From Desmodesmus armatus (lineage: Eukaryota > Chlorophyta > Chlorophyceae > Sphaeropleales > Scenedesmaceae), in the NCBI GenBank assembly GCA_007449985.2, contig VIIQ02000217.1:62001-126000 (forward strand): 64,000 nt of DNA. The letters are read 5' to 3'. The notes under the pieces are model-generated. The model was not told where the DNA came from. It searched no databases and saw nothing but the letters and a program-made list of their open reading frames with translations. Of this stretch, positions 10,399 to 21,061 are shown piece after piece (position 1 is the first letter of the stretch; every line of letters begins with the position of its first letter). A program made the position numbers and the translations under genes.

Positions 10399-12968
10399 GG
10401 CCGATCCGCTGCCAAGTGGGCAGCTACAATGGTAACCCCGACAAAAACTTAGTCACTGTGAGGTGTTCCACTGCACACTGAAGCACTCTCCTGCTCAGCC
10501 AACTGGCTTGCAAGTCAGGGGTGGTCTGGGTGAGCAGGTGTGCTGGTCTGTATAGATAGACCCGATGGCGTCTTTGTAGCCGACTAAAAGTTGCCTAGGC
10601 GGCACAGTGAAGGGTGCTATAGCGCAGGTGAAGGTTACTGTCGAGGTCTGGGATTCAAACATTGCTTTCGGCATGAGCTAGGCACATCCAGCTGATGCAT
10701 TTTTCAGCTTCGTCTAATCTATGATTTCGTCCCGATCATGTACGTTGTAGCAACCTCATGGTGATGGCCACTTCGGCACCAGAAGGCCAGCCTGGCATGC
10801 TGTGTGTTGACAAGACAAAGGAGACATCTGTGCCCTGTACACACTCTGTTTGGATGATTTCCTGGTGATTTGCTGCGCCTTTGCTGCAGATGGGTTGCTG
10901 ACTGCCTTGCAGACCTGATGCTTACCTGCGTGAGGTGGGGACTTGATGACTGCAGGGTTGTGCTGCAGAACTTGCTGCACTGGCTGGCCTGGCACCATCC
11001 CTGGCTGGTATGTGGTGTCTGTGGCTGGCACTCAAAAGAAGTCCTGACACCTATCTGTTAGTGTCCAGCAATGCACCGTCTTGAACCCTTCTTTGCAAGA
11101 ATTATGAAACTATGCTCAGCATAGTCCATTGAATTGGGCGACCCCTTGGTAGAAGGTCAACATGCCTGGATCCAGGCAGGACAGGACACTCTGCACCTCC
11201 CTCAAGGCATGATGGGTACGAACGTCTCAAATCTGGAACATAGCTGCTGCGCTCTGGGCTCATCATGCACTGCAAATGCGTTTACAACGCCGCACAGGGC
11301 CCCGCCAAAACCTTACGTATTTACGCTGCCATACAAGGAGGCATCCATTCGGGGCTTCCTAAGCCATTCGTCCATTTGGGCGACGCTGAGAAGACAGCAT
11401 GCCGGGGTGCTGCTGGCAGTCCAGCACACAATGCCACTGATTTCAGCTGCCTGGTGTCGGCCACAGCACACCAGCACCATATGCTGGAGGCATCACGTAA
11501 GGCTTCTCACTCTGTGCACAGCAGCGCACATCACACTCCAGTCATTGGCCAGACCAGGGCATCTGCGCAGTGCCGACTGAAACACAGTGCCAACTGAAAA
11601 CAAGCTGGCGCTGCAATAACTCGAAAAGCAGCTCTGCCAAGGCAGCTGCAAAGAAGCGCACCAGCCTGCCAGATACTATCTAGTGCTGCGCACAGACGTG
11701 TACCGTAAAGGTGGCAAGGTGGCTTCTATACAGCCTGTATGTGCGGCACATAAACATGCAATTGCTGATGGGGATGGCCCAACCCCAATAGTGAGATAAG
11801 TCGTAACACCTGAGGTGCTGCATGCGCTCTAGAGGATTTGGCCCCATGCCCTGGTTCCACATGTCTGTCCATGCTCCCAGCATTGCCCCCAGGGTCCACC
11901 ATGCCTAATGTACCACCTCCACATGCACTAGACATCGCCAACAGAAATTAAAGAACAAAGAGAGAAAAGAACAAAGAGCATTAAATTGTTGGGGTCAGCA
12001 TGTTGGTCCACAGACACAGTCCCCATGCAATGCACACCAAACCCTGGCGATATTGGCAGAATGGCAGTGGAGGATCCCACAACAGTCACTGACATGGCAT
12101 GCACAATTGGTAACAAAAAAATGCACAATTTGCTCTGTGTAAGCTCTGGTCCCTGGTCACCTCGCAAACAACCCACCCTAGCATCCAAAGAGTAAGGTAC
12201 ACCGCTTGCACCTAAATATCCTTGCCTTCATGAGGCTGGCAGCCGCTGCTGCCGCTGAGGCTGGCAGCTGCTGAGTCAGTGTCTATGAGGCAGTGTCCGA
12301 CCAATTGCGCTCTATCCATGCTTGCCACTGCGGCATGCTGCTGTGCAAACCGCAGGATGCAATGTCAGCACCACACAGCTCACAACAGCGATTGGCGGCT
12401 ACGACAACTTGGGCAAGCCGCCACAGCTGGCAGCTGCCTCCGAGGGCCTACCCATGCACAGGCAGGGTGTACCTGTGGCGCTTCTCGTTGGGTGCACACT
12501 CTGGCAGAAGTGGTGAACACCAGAGTAACAGTAACATACCGCAACGGACCAAGTAGGCTGCTCTCAGCCAGACTTATGCAACCCACTGGCAGTCGCAGGT
12601 TCCGGCTGGCAGTAAAGCATAACTTCTGTATAAAGCAGATCACTGCTGTGGCATTAATGCCTCAAGAGAGATGGCACAATAAAAGCACCAATGCGCACTT
12701 GATCAGCGCTATACAACTCAATGCCATCACCAGTACGAACAAACAGCAAACACCAACACCCATATCATGCACAGCTGCAGCGCTCATTGCTGATGCTGTG
12801 AAAACATGGTGGCAGCCATTGACTGCCCTACTCTCAGCTGAGGACATAGCAGGCATCCCAGCAGCCCACGACTTGATTTCTTCACACATGCTCCCTTGCA
12901 CATGCAAGCCACCAGCCTGTTATAACAGCCTGTTACTAATTAGTAACTGGCAATCGAGCCATGCTGCT
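10399..12968. other. Intergenic region between DPBB copies A and B
   Basis: This is about 2.6 kb containing the upstream region of copy A and the 3' side of copy B. No exon with recognisable motifs was found. A small perfect hairpin (ACTATGCT c AGCATAGT) lies near 11112. Open frames across 12279-13220 on the plus strand run antisense to copy B and look non-coding. Confidence 0.55.
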
Positions 12969-14633
12969 CTATGGCTTCTTGCCATTCTGGTACTGGAACC
13001 TGTTGCCAATGCGCCTGTCCATAGTTTTCTTCCAGTTGGCAGGGGCTTTCTCCCACCAGGGTTGTGGAGTGGTTTTGGTCCAGGCAGGGACCTTAGCGAT
13101 GGTCTTTGGCTTGTACCAGCAGGGCACATCACGCCACTCGACAGCGACCACGCCCCACTTCTTGCTTGCCAACTGCAGCAGCACAGCGAGCAGGACGACG
13201 GCATGCATTGCCCATTGTGAGGTGTATTAATACGCAGCAGCATGTGATGTGAAACAAGTGGACAACATGAGTTGTGTGACATGCATACGTGTCCGAGTGC
13301 CAGCCCCCACATTTGCAAGCAGCATGTTCAACAAGTTGTCACAGTGCCGAGCGCCGCCCAGCGGGGAAAGTCCCCCCCCCCCCCCCCCCCCGCGTCCCCT
13401 CCCGAAGGCTTAAGGTTCCTAGTAAGCAAAAGCTCAGTCAGGCTCTGACCCAGACACTCAGGCTACCCATCCTTCTGCATCTGCCCGCAGCTTGATCACA
13501 CTCACAGAATCACACACACGCTGCACACAGCTTGACCGTCCAACAGTCACCGTGTGATGGCCTTTGTCTGGCAGCTTGCACTGTGCACAGGCTCATGCTG
13601 CATGTGTCAGGGCAATCAAGACTCAACACCGCTCAGCAAGTCACCAAACTCACCTTTTCAAACGCCCACACGGACATGTCAAGGTGATACTTGTCATTGC
13701 AGCACCAGCGCTTGTTGCTGTGGAGGTTGTTGGGGTAGTGGCATGGGCATGTATCAGTGACCATCACCACCACCGAGGCATAAAGGTTGTAGCACACCCC
13801 GTCCTTGCGATCGAGCCACTGCCCATAGCCGTCTGCAAAGCCCTTGGGCTTGCACCTGACCTCCTTGCACTTGCCACAGCTGCCACTGTAGTCTGAGGCC
13901 TGGTCACTGCACGTGTTGGATTCGAAAACAAGGAAAACAGAAAGGTACATACAATTTTGGGTTTGTCGTGCATCGAATATGTGGTGCCATATGTTTGCAA
14001 GCAGTGAGGTTGCAGTTGCATGCAGCTGTGTTGTGACCTTCAGCATGTGGCATAATGCCCCTGGCATTCGTCTATACTGCTATAGCGGTCTGTGCACCTG
14101 CACGGTACCACTGCTTACGGCGCACTAACCTTATTGCTGTAACATCGTAGCCTGCAAACGAGCAGCGGCAGCAATCAGTCAGTCAGTTCATCGTGCTACA
14201 GCGTTGACCGAGGCAAAACAGATCACGACCTGACCGCCGTTCCAACTGTTGCCAATCACCATCTCAAAAACTACTGGAACTGTTTGTCAAAGGCACATGT
14301 GTTCAAGTCGGTACTACGCTTCTGTCACGACTGTCCTGTAAATGCGACTACGACTGCATGATTCACCTCATGTTCTGATAAGCACATTTTACCTGTCGAC
14401 ACGCTCTTATCCAACCAACCGTAGCCACAGCTGCCTTTATGAATGGACCAATGGTCGTCACTGCAGAAACAGAGGCAAGAGTTCTGGTGATCAGTAGGGC
14501 AGCAGCGCGAGCAGCAGCAGGAACAGTCGGCAAGGGCTCCATACCCATAGAAGCTTGCTCTTCCATCTCTCCAAGCTGAAAACTGTGCCGCAGTGCCTTG
14601 CAGCAGAAGCACCAGTGCTACGAGAAGCAGCAT
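12969..14633 (-). CDS. DPBB (expansin-like) secreted protein, copy B, 5 exons, 211 aa
   Basis: Exons 14633-14545, 14460-14393, 14151-14130 (22-nt microexon), 13906-13654 and 13172-12969 join in phase to 211 aa. Landmarks: signal MLLLVALVLLLQGTAA, WRDGRASFYG, HKGSCGYGWLD, GYDVTAISD, SGSCGKCKEVRC, DTCPCHYPNN, HLDMSVWAFEK, and a final exon LASKKWGVVAVEWRDVPCWY ending MDRRIGNRFQYQNGKKP. Cysteines and the HLD motif match copy A. Both copies have a last exon of exactly 67 codons plus stop and the same intron phases, so they arose by tandem duplication. The family acts in the cell wall or extracellular matrix; as in copy A, the expansin carbohydrate-binding second domain is missing. The exact substrate cannot be told. 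Confidence 0.87.
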
Positions 14634-15755
14634 CTTGTTTGCGAAGGCTTTCTTGCTGTATCGACACTGCGTGGAGTTTTCTTACAGCTGACAACCTGTC
14701 TACTGTGCAGCTGGTCATGATTGCAGGTACGTCAGACTTATGTGTTGCGAGTGCTACGCCGTACATCCGGTCATGCGGTCCGGGCGGTACCATGCACGGA
14801 ACAACTGACACATTGACAACACTCCGCCTTTTCAGAGAATCTGCAAAACAAACTACAACGACTAGGCTGGCGCCAGTTGTAGCTTGCAAAACGGTCATGA
14901 AACACTCCTGACAAGTCCTGGAGGGGACACAACAAGTGCCTGTGTGCTGCTGAGGCTTCAAAAGCACTGCCGCAGACTGCACATATGAGACAAGTGTGTC
15001 TCCATGCTGCACGGGAAAGAAATACAACTGACCAGGGGCAATGATCATGTCCAGCAAGGCTGGTGCCTGTGCCCCAGAGCCACAAGCAGAATGCTGGGGC
15101 ACAGCCCCTGGCACAGAACACAAACGCAGGCAACCACCATAGCAGAAAGATGACCATCCCCTGAAGCACGAGCTCTGCCCTTCCCTGAAGGGCCATTTCC
15201 ACAAGGCTGCACCTTGATGCAGCTGGTGCACAGCAACCACACAACTGCTGCTGAAGTAGTAGCACAAACATCATTTACAAGAGCCCTGCTGCTGCAAACA
15301 CAGATGTAGCAAACCTACAAACAACCCGCACAACACATGCGATCAAGGACCCTGCTCTGGTCTGACTGGATGTGTCCTCGCAGGACCCGGACACCTCTCC
15401 ACGATCAACAGCATGGCGCAGCGGCCATGGGCCATGGCCAACCCTCCCCCCCCCCCGCCCCCCGCTGGCGCCCCTGCGTGCGAGCTGCACTGCCACATTA
15501 GCAGAGCTGCCTCATAGTGAGGAGTGCACTCTGCTGTTGTGATACACGTGTGGCCCTGGGCATGCGAGTGGGACGGGCCTCCCTTGCTGGCAACCCAGCC
15601 GCCCTGCTCTGATCTGACTGCATGTGTCCTCGCAGGCCCTAGACACCTCTCCAAGATCAGCAGCATCTGCACAGCGGCCATGGGCCATGGCCAACCTTTC
15701 CCCATCCCCCGCGCCCCCTTCGCTCCAGCTGCACTGTCACATCAGCAGAGCTGCC
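14634..15755. other. Intergenic region upstream of DPBB copy B and downstream of WEE1
   Basis: The first 700 bp hold the copy B promoter side and no recognised gene. The rest contains a duplicated fragment of the WEE1 3' end (see the repeat entry at 15348-15790). Minus-strand open frames here mostly reflect that duplicate. Confidence 0.6.
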
Positions 15756-15790
15756 TCATAGTGAGGGGTGCACACTGCTTTTCTGATACA
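15348..15790. repeat. Imperfect tandem duplication of the WEE1 3' end
   Basis: Sequence from about 15348-15545 (CCCTGCTCTG..., TGTGTCCTCGCAGG, GCGGCCATGGGCCATGGCCA, GAGCTGCCTCATAGTGAGG) recurs about 245-252 bp later at about 15600-15790. The second copy contains the genuine WEE1 stop region (reverse reading YQKSSVHPSL-stop); the first contains a decayed counterpart reading YHNSRVHSSL-stop. A related stretch around CAACCCAGCCGCC recurs at about 16062 within the terminal WEE1 exon. Confidence 0.8.
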
Positions 15791-18700
15791 CGGATTGCCC
15801 TAGGCTCATTAGCTGCCAGGTTGGCGGCCAAGCCACTGCAGCAGTCAGCTGCTCGGCCCTGGGTGGCCCATGCTGCTGCTGCTGCTGTGGGTCCGCAACA
15901 GCCGCACAGTTGGCTGCATCAACCGTGGCTGCAAGCTCTGCAAGCCCAGGTGGTGCTGCCGCCGGTTGCTGCGCTGCAACTGGCTGCAGGTCTGTCGTTG
16001 ACATTGGCTGTGATGCTGCTAGCGCCGCTGCAGCATGCGAGCGGGCCGCGGTCCCCTTGGTAGCAACCCAGCCGCCTGATGGTGAGCTAGTTGAGCTGCT
16101 ACTGGTCACAGTGAGCGACGCGCGCTGCCGGTTGTGACTGGCAGGCCTGCCTTTGAGCTGAAGCTGGCGGCAGTGCGCAGGATCTCCTCTGCACTGGGCC
16201 GCTTGATGGGGTCCTCAGCCATCATAGCCTGTGACACGGGTGTGCAGTGCAGCAGGTGCAGAAATGACGGCGATCCGGCAGCACACAGTGAAGCTTCTGA
16301 GCTTTCCAAGACATACTCAACAACACCTGCTCCCGAAAGGTAATCCTCCTCCTCTTCCTTGTCGTGTCTGAGCTAGTGCTGACCATTTCCATGCAGGCAG
16401 AGCAGCAGATAGGATCACTATGCAAGTGAGTCCGGGCTTCAGCGGTCAACACCTTGCCATATGCTCACCGCCATCAACCTCTGGAAGTGCATGGAGCAGG
16501 TGGGCAGCATGATCTTGCCCTGCCTGATCTCATGGTAGCGCTTGCCGTTTGTAGGCAGCGTCTGCGAGCATGCAGCAGATACAGCAACACATCAGCGCGG
16601 TGGCTTCCATTGGGTCAACATACACACATTAAGGGGTAAAAGGACAGTGCAGTTGCCAAGCACACAAAGACGGCGTATGCATACCAACAGCACCAGCCAC
16701 GGCTACTCCTGGGGGTCCAACGCACCTGCCCCGTGCCCAGCTCATACAGCGTGCAGCCCAGTGAGAAGATGTCAGCCTTGTCCAGGTGCTTGAAGTCATT
16801 GTTGAGCAGCTCCAACGGCAGGTACCTGCAGTGTGCAGCAGACGTGAAGGGAGCATAAACAGGTCGAACCTCATGTGCACGACGTTTCGCCTTCCTGTAA
16901 GGAATGGTGGGGGCTGTCAATGATTTACTGCTTCACTGACCCAACGACTGATGAACTATGCAACCCACGACAATGCAAGTAAGGAATGTCAAGACCACAC
17001 GCCTCTAGTAAGGTGATGACGGCTGCTGCCATCCACATACTGACCGTGAGTCCCCTTCCTGCACGCGCCAGTGCCCAGACTTGATTGTGGCCAGGCCAAA
17101 GTCACCCAGCTTGTAACCCACAGCGCTGCCGTTGCCCTCTTTCGCTGCGGCAATACAGCAAGATGAGCAGATCACGCGTTGTCAATGCTGCACATGCACA
17201 CAGCGCACGGCTGTCTGGCCTGCACATTGTAAGCGTGCACAGCAGCTTCACAGCAGACTCCGACGATTTGTCATTGTTTGGTGACACCTGCTGCCATTGC
17301 TCATGGCACCCGCGCCTTTCCTGCAAGGATACATTGAGCGCTAGAGGCCCCAGCACACAACCCTTGCATTGCACTACGCCCTGCGCACCTGCGTAGATGT
17401 TGTCTGGCTTGAGGTCCAAGTGGACAATGCCGCGCTTGTGCATGTGGTCCAGCGCTGCCGCAATCTGCAGGCAGGCGGTGAACATGCAGCCATCAGCACA
17501 ATCGTACTGAGAGTGCTCACAAGCACACTAAGGCGGTGCAAGCAGGCCTGTACTGGACTGTACTACAGCCTAGTAGGCTGTGCTGTGCACGGTACCATAA
17601 GGAGAACCAGCTAGTCCTTGGCGCTCGCACACCAAAGCGCACACAATGGTTGTGTGGGGAGAGTGAAGCTGTGAGAGGGAGAGAGGGAGGAGGGGAGGGG
17701 GCGCACCTGCTTTAGCACCCCCACCAGCTCCGGCTCCCTCCAAGGTGCCCTGTCCTTGAGGCGCATCATAGCCGCCAAGCTGTCCCCACACAGCTCCATC
17801 TGAATGTACAGCTGATCCCCCTGCAGCAACAAGCAGCACAACACGTCACAGCCAAATCAAGCTTACAAACTTGGGTTGGATCTGCGTTCTGGACACCTTA
17901 TGTAGGCGAAGCAGCTGTCGCTACTTCAGCAGTTGCTGCCTCTCAATTCCAGGGCAGCCTGCAGAAGCCACAATTGTGCCAGAGGCAACACCCATCCCTT
18001 TCAGCTCTGAATATCCAGAACCCAAGACGACGTGCTAATTGCCTGCTGCTGTGTCCTGTCGTACCTGCATATCTGGCTCTGCCCACGCTGAGTAGTATTG
18101 TACAATGTTCTGATGCGCCCCCACAGCCGCCAGCGCCTGAACCTCCTGCAATGTCGCCGCAGCAAGCAAACCCACAACAGTTGGCCTGTCCGCCCACCGC
18201 AGCTTTCCTGTAGATACTCAAAACACAGTCAATCAAGCATAAGCAAGGAAACCTGTAGCTGCTCACAGAGCCTCGGGGAGCTTCTAATCGAAGCTGACGA
18301 GCCAATCATGCCCTTTTTCAAACACAACAGCCTGACTGTCATAAGAAATTGCATTGGTTTAAGTGAAGCCCAGTGTCTCCAATATGCACATGCAACCAGC
18401 CTACAACCTCAGGTGCTGCTGCATACCTGCAGCCAGCAGTTGCGCTCTTTGTTGTCACTGACAGGGTTCTTGGTGCGCTTCAGGGCATACTCACACCCAT
18501 CAATGCGGTGCGTGGCCCTGTACACGATGCTGAACCCACCCCGCCCCAGCTCCTTGACCTGCTTGAACTCAGAGCTGCAGGGCAGCAGCACACATAACAA
18601 CAGTGCTGTCAGCTGCGTGTGAGTATCACAAGTCTGTTGGAGTGGTGGTTGCAGCTGAGTGCTTGCACAGCCCTTTGGGCCTCACATTGGCCGTGCAGGC

Positions 18701-20618
18701 TTATCTCAAGGGAAGCCCCTTGGGGGCTAAGCGAGCAGCTGGGACTTACCAGCAATAAACCCCCCACTGCCCTGCAGCCTCTCACCTCAGCCGTGTCACA
18801 GTGGGGCAGAGCCGTGGGTTTCTGCTGTCAAAGGCATGCGGCTGGTCCCCATCACCCCCGGTCTTGAAGGGGTTCTTGAAGGAGGCCGGCGACATGGGCC
18901 GCCCTGGACCACCAAAGCGGCTAGGGCCACGCAAGCCGCGGGAGGGCACTGGCGGCAGGCTGAAAGTGCAGCCTGCGATGCGCGCGCGCGGGGGAGGGGA
19001 AGGGGGGGAGGAGGGGGGCAGTTGCACAAGAATCAGTCCACAGCAAAGGCAGTCAAGCGTAGAGCCGTGCTGGTATTCATTGCCCTGGCGCTCAGCAGGC
19101 GGTTCCATACAGTGGCCTTGCTTATCTGCTGCTGCTTCAAGCCTGCGAATTCAGACATGCTGCGCTGCTTGCCAGCTGCTGCACCTGCCACTGTACGGCA
19201 GTGGCTGCTGCTCGTGCTGCGCCTGCAAGGCTGACGTGCTTGACAGCTGCCTGCACTGCCTGTAGTGCTCCACATCACTGCCAAGCGCAACCTCACCAGG
19301 AGACAAGTGCTAGAGACCAGCACGCTGGATGTACACCCCTCTCAGCCCAGCTTACGCCAGGTCACTCACTCATGCAGTCTTCACCCATCCACCCACCCTT
19401 TCAATGAGTCAGCCAGTTACTCAGTCAGCCAGCCACAATCCTCACCTGAGTTGTTCATGCTGGAGGGCCCTGCTTCAGCCTGCGACTGGCTTTGGCTGGG
19501 TTGGCTGCTGGCTTCATTGGCATCCTCCAGGCCTGTACAGGTCAATCCAATGATGCATGCGCCACACCACCCATGCCGTCAACATCAGAAGACACATGCT
19601 CAAACTGTCGCAGGTGCTGGACTGTATGTGTGCATGCTTTTTGAGACGTGTGGATGCACCATTCATACCGGCTGTCACGTGCAAGCAAAGTCATGAGCCT
19701 GGTTTGCTTGCTAGGTGGCGCTGCACACTGCACCTGCACATGATGCATGTGTGCTACACAACAAATGGATACAGATACAGCCACCAGCATGCCAGCGGAC
19801 ACTGCTTTCACAGCTGACCACCACCACCAGCACACCCACAACCCCCACTGGGTCCTGGGTGTCACATGCTGGCTGTGCCAGGCTAGCACATGGCCTGCCT
19901 ACCTGCTGCGTGCCTCGGCCGCTTCATGACGTGCCGCACAGGGCTGGCTGCTGGGGACCTGCTGCGCTGATCGTTCTGCATGCTGAGATCATAGTCAAAC
20001 TGGAACTGCTGATCCTGCGGCGTGGCGTAGTCAAAGCTGCCACTGCATGCACGACAGCAAGAGCATACATGTGTGGGTATGTGCATGCATGGGTAGGTAT
20101 ACGCCTTGGTGTGATAAGGACAGAAACCGAAATGATTATCAAGCAGTTATGAAGCATGCAGGGCCACAGAAGGTGAGGTGCATGAGGAGCCCCAGGGCAG
20201 TTTTGCACCAGGCATGGGCCATAGCAGGTGCTGTGTGCTGCAGGCAACACCAGCCACCCACTCACCACATGTCCTGGCTGGGTGCACGTGTGGACACCTC
20301 CACTGTTAGCGGCCGAGAGCTGCTGCTGCAGCCACGCTGCAAGCCTGGCGGTCTGCTGCTGCTTGGGCCTGCTTCCTGAGACACGTTCATGTCATCATCC
20401 CGTATCTGCACGTTGGCTATGGCTACTGTGATGGCTGCTGTCTTACGCAAGTCCAGGGGCTGCCTGCCCGTCTGCTGCGTCTGTTCCTGTGTAGCCTGTG
20501 AGGGCTGTGAGAACATGCCAGGGGGAGGGTCGAAGTGCAGGGGCTCTGGTAGCACTGCATTTGAGGCTGTTCTGTCCGTGAAAGAGAGCTGTGCCCTGAG
20601 GCTTTCAGCAGCATACAT
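15756..20618 (-). CDS. WEE1: WEE1-family mitotic inhibitor kinase
   Basis: Minus-strand exons, approximately: 20618-20266, 20042-19902, 19533-19447, 18975-18787, 18573-18427, 18144-18064, 17820-17707, 17467-17391, 17152-17044, 16825-16730, 16560-16467 and 16228-15756. The kinase domain runs VKELGRGGFSIVYRATHRID (Gly loop), CEYALKRTKNPV (ATP Lys), VQALAAVGAHQNIVQYYSAW (alpha C Glu region), LYIQMELCGDSL (hinge), VHLDLKPDNIYAG (catalytic loop), KLGDFGLATI (DFG), EGDSRYLPLELLN (WEE1 signature), HLDKADIFSLG and AEDPIKRPSAEEIL. WEE1 phosphorylates the CDK inhibitory tyrosine in the nucleus and delays mitosis. The N-terminal region is low complexity with Ser-Pro sites (RSPAASPVRH, PMSPAS), typical of a CDK-regulated tail. 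The C-terminal extension after the kinase is Ala/Gln-rich and unusual in length. The start at 20618 (MYAAESLRAQ) is the best available, but some N-terminal exon borders are approximate. Confidence 0.88.
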
Positions 20619-21061
20619 GTGCCCTGCCTGCTGTCCTGCTGTGCAGGGGGTTGCTGCAGCTGCTGTTGCTAGGCCCCTGCACAGGGGCCAAAGATAGTGC
20701 GCTTTGTGCGGATCGAAGTCACTGAATGTTGCCCACGGCTTCAGCCAGAGTCACACAGGATCAACCGAAGTCTGTTGTTGTTGGTGAGATGAACCTGATG
20801 TTGAAGCTGGCTGTGACGCCGTGCGGACGAGGTGTACCACGCTGTATAGCAATCAAAATCGACCTTGCCTTGGTATGATGTGTGATGTGCAGGGTGTTGC
20901 TGCAGCAGGCCTGGCCTGTTTGAACAAAACCCTGGCCTGTTCTTTTTACATCATGATGGGACGTGGCGCGCGCGATCAGTATCAATCGATACACCCCCCG
21001 CACTCAATGGACCGGCAATAGCACTAGGTCAGGGCCTCGTGGCCAAGAAAGGATAGCCAAG
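20619..21061. promoter_or_regulatory. Shared upstream region of divergent WEE1 and prion-like gene
   Basis: These 443 bp lie between the minus-strand WEE1 start and the plus-strand start at 21062. No exon was found. Both promoters should lie here; no specific site was recognised. Confidence 0.45.

Noticed and set aside
12279..13220. Open frame of 313 codons on the plus strand
   Set aside because: It overlaps the last exon of DPBB copy B in antisense, has no family motif, and the opposite strand gives a perfect in-phase gene model.
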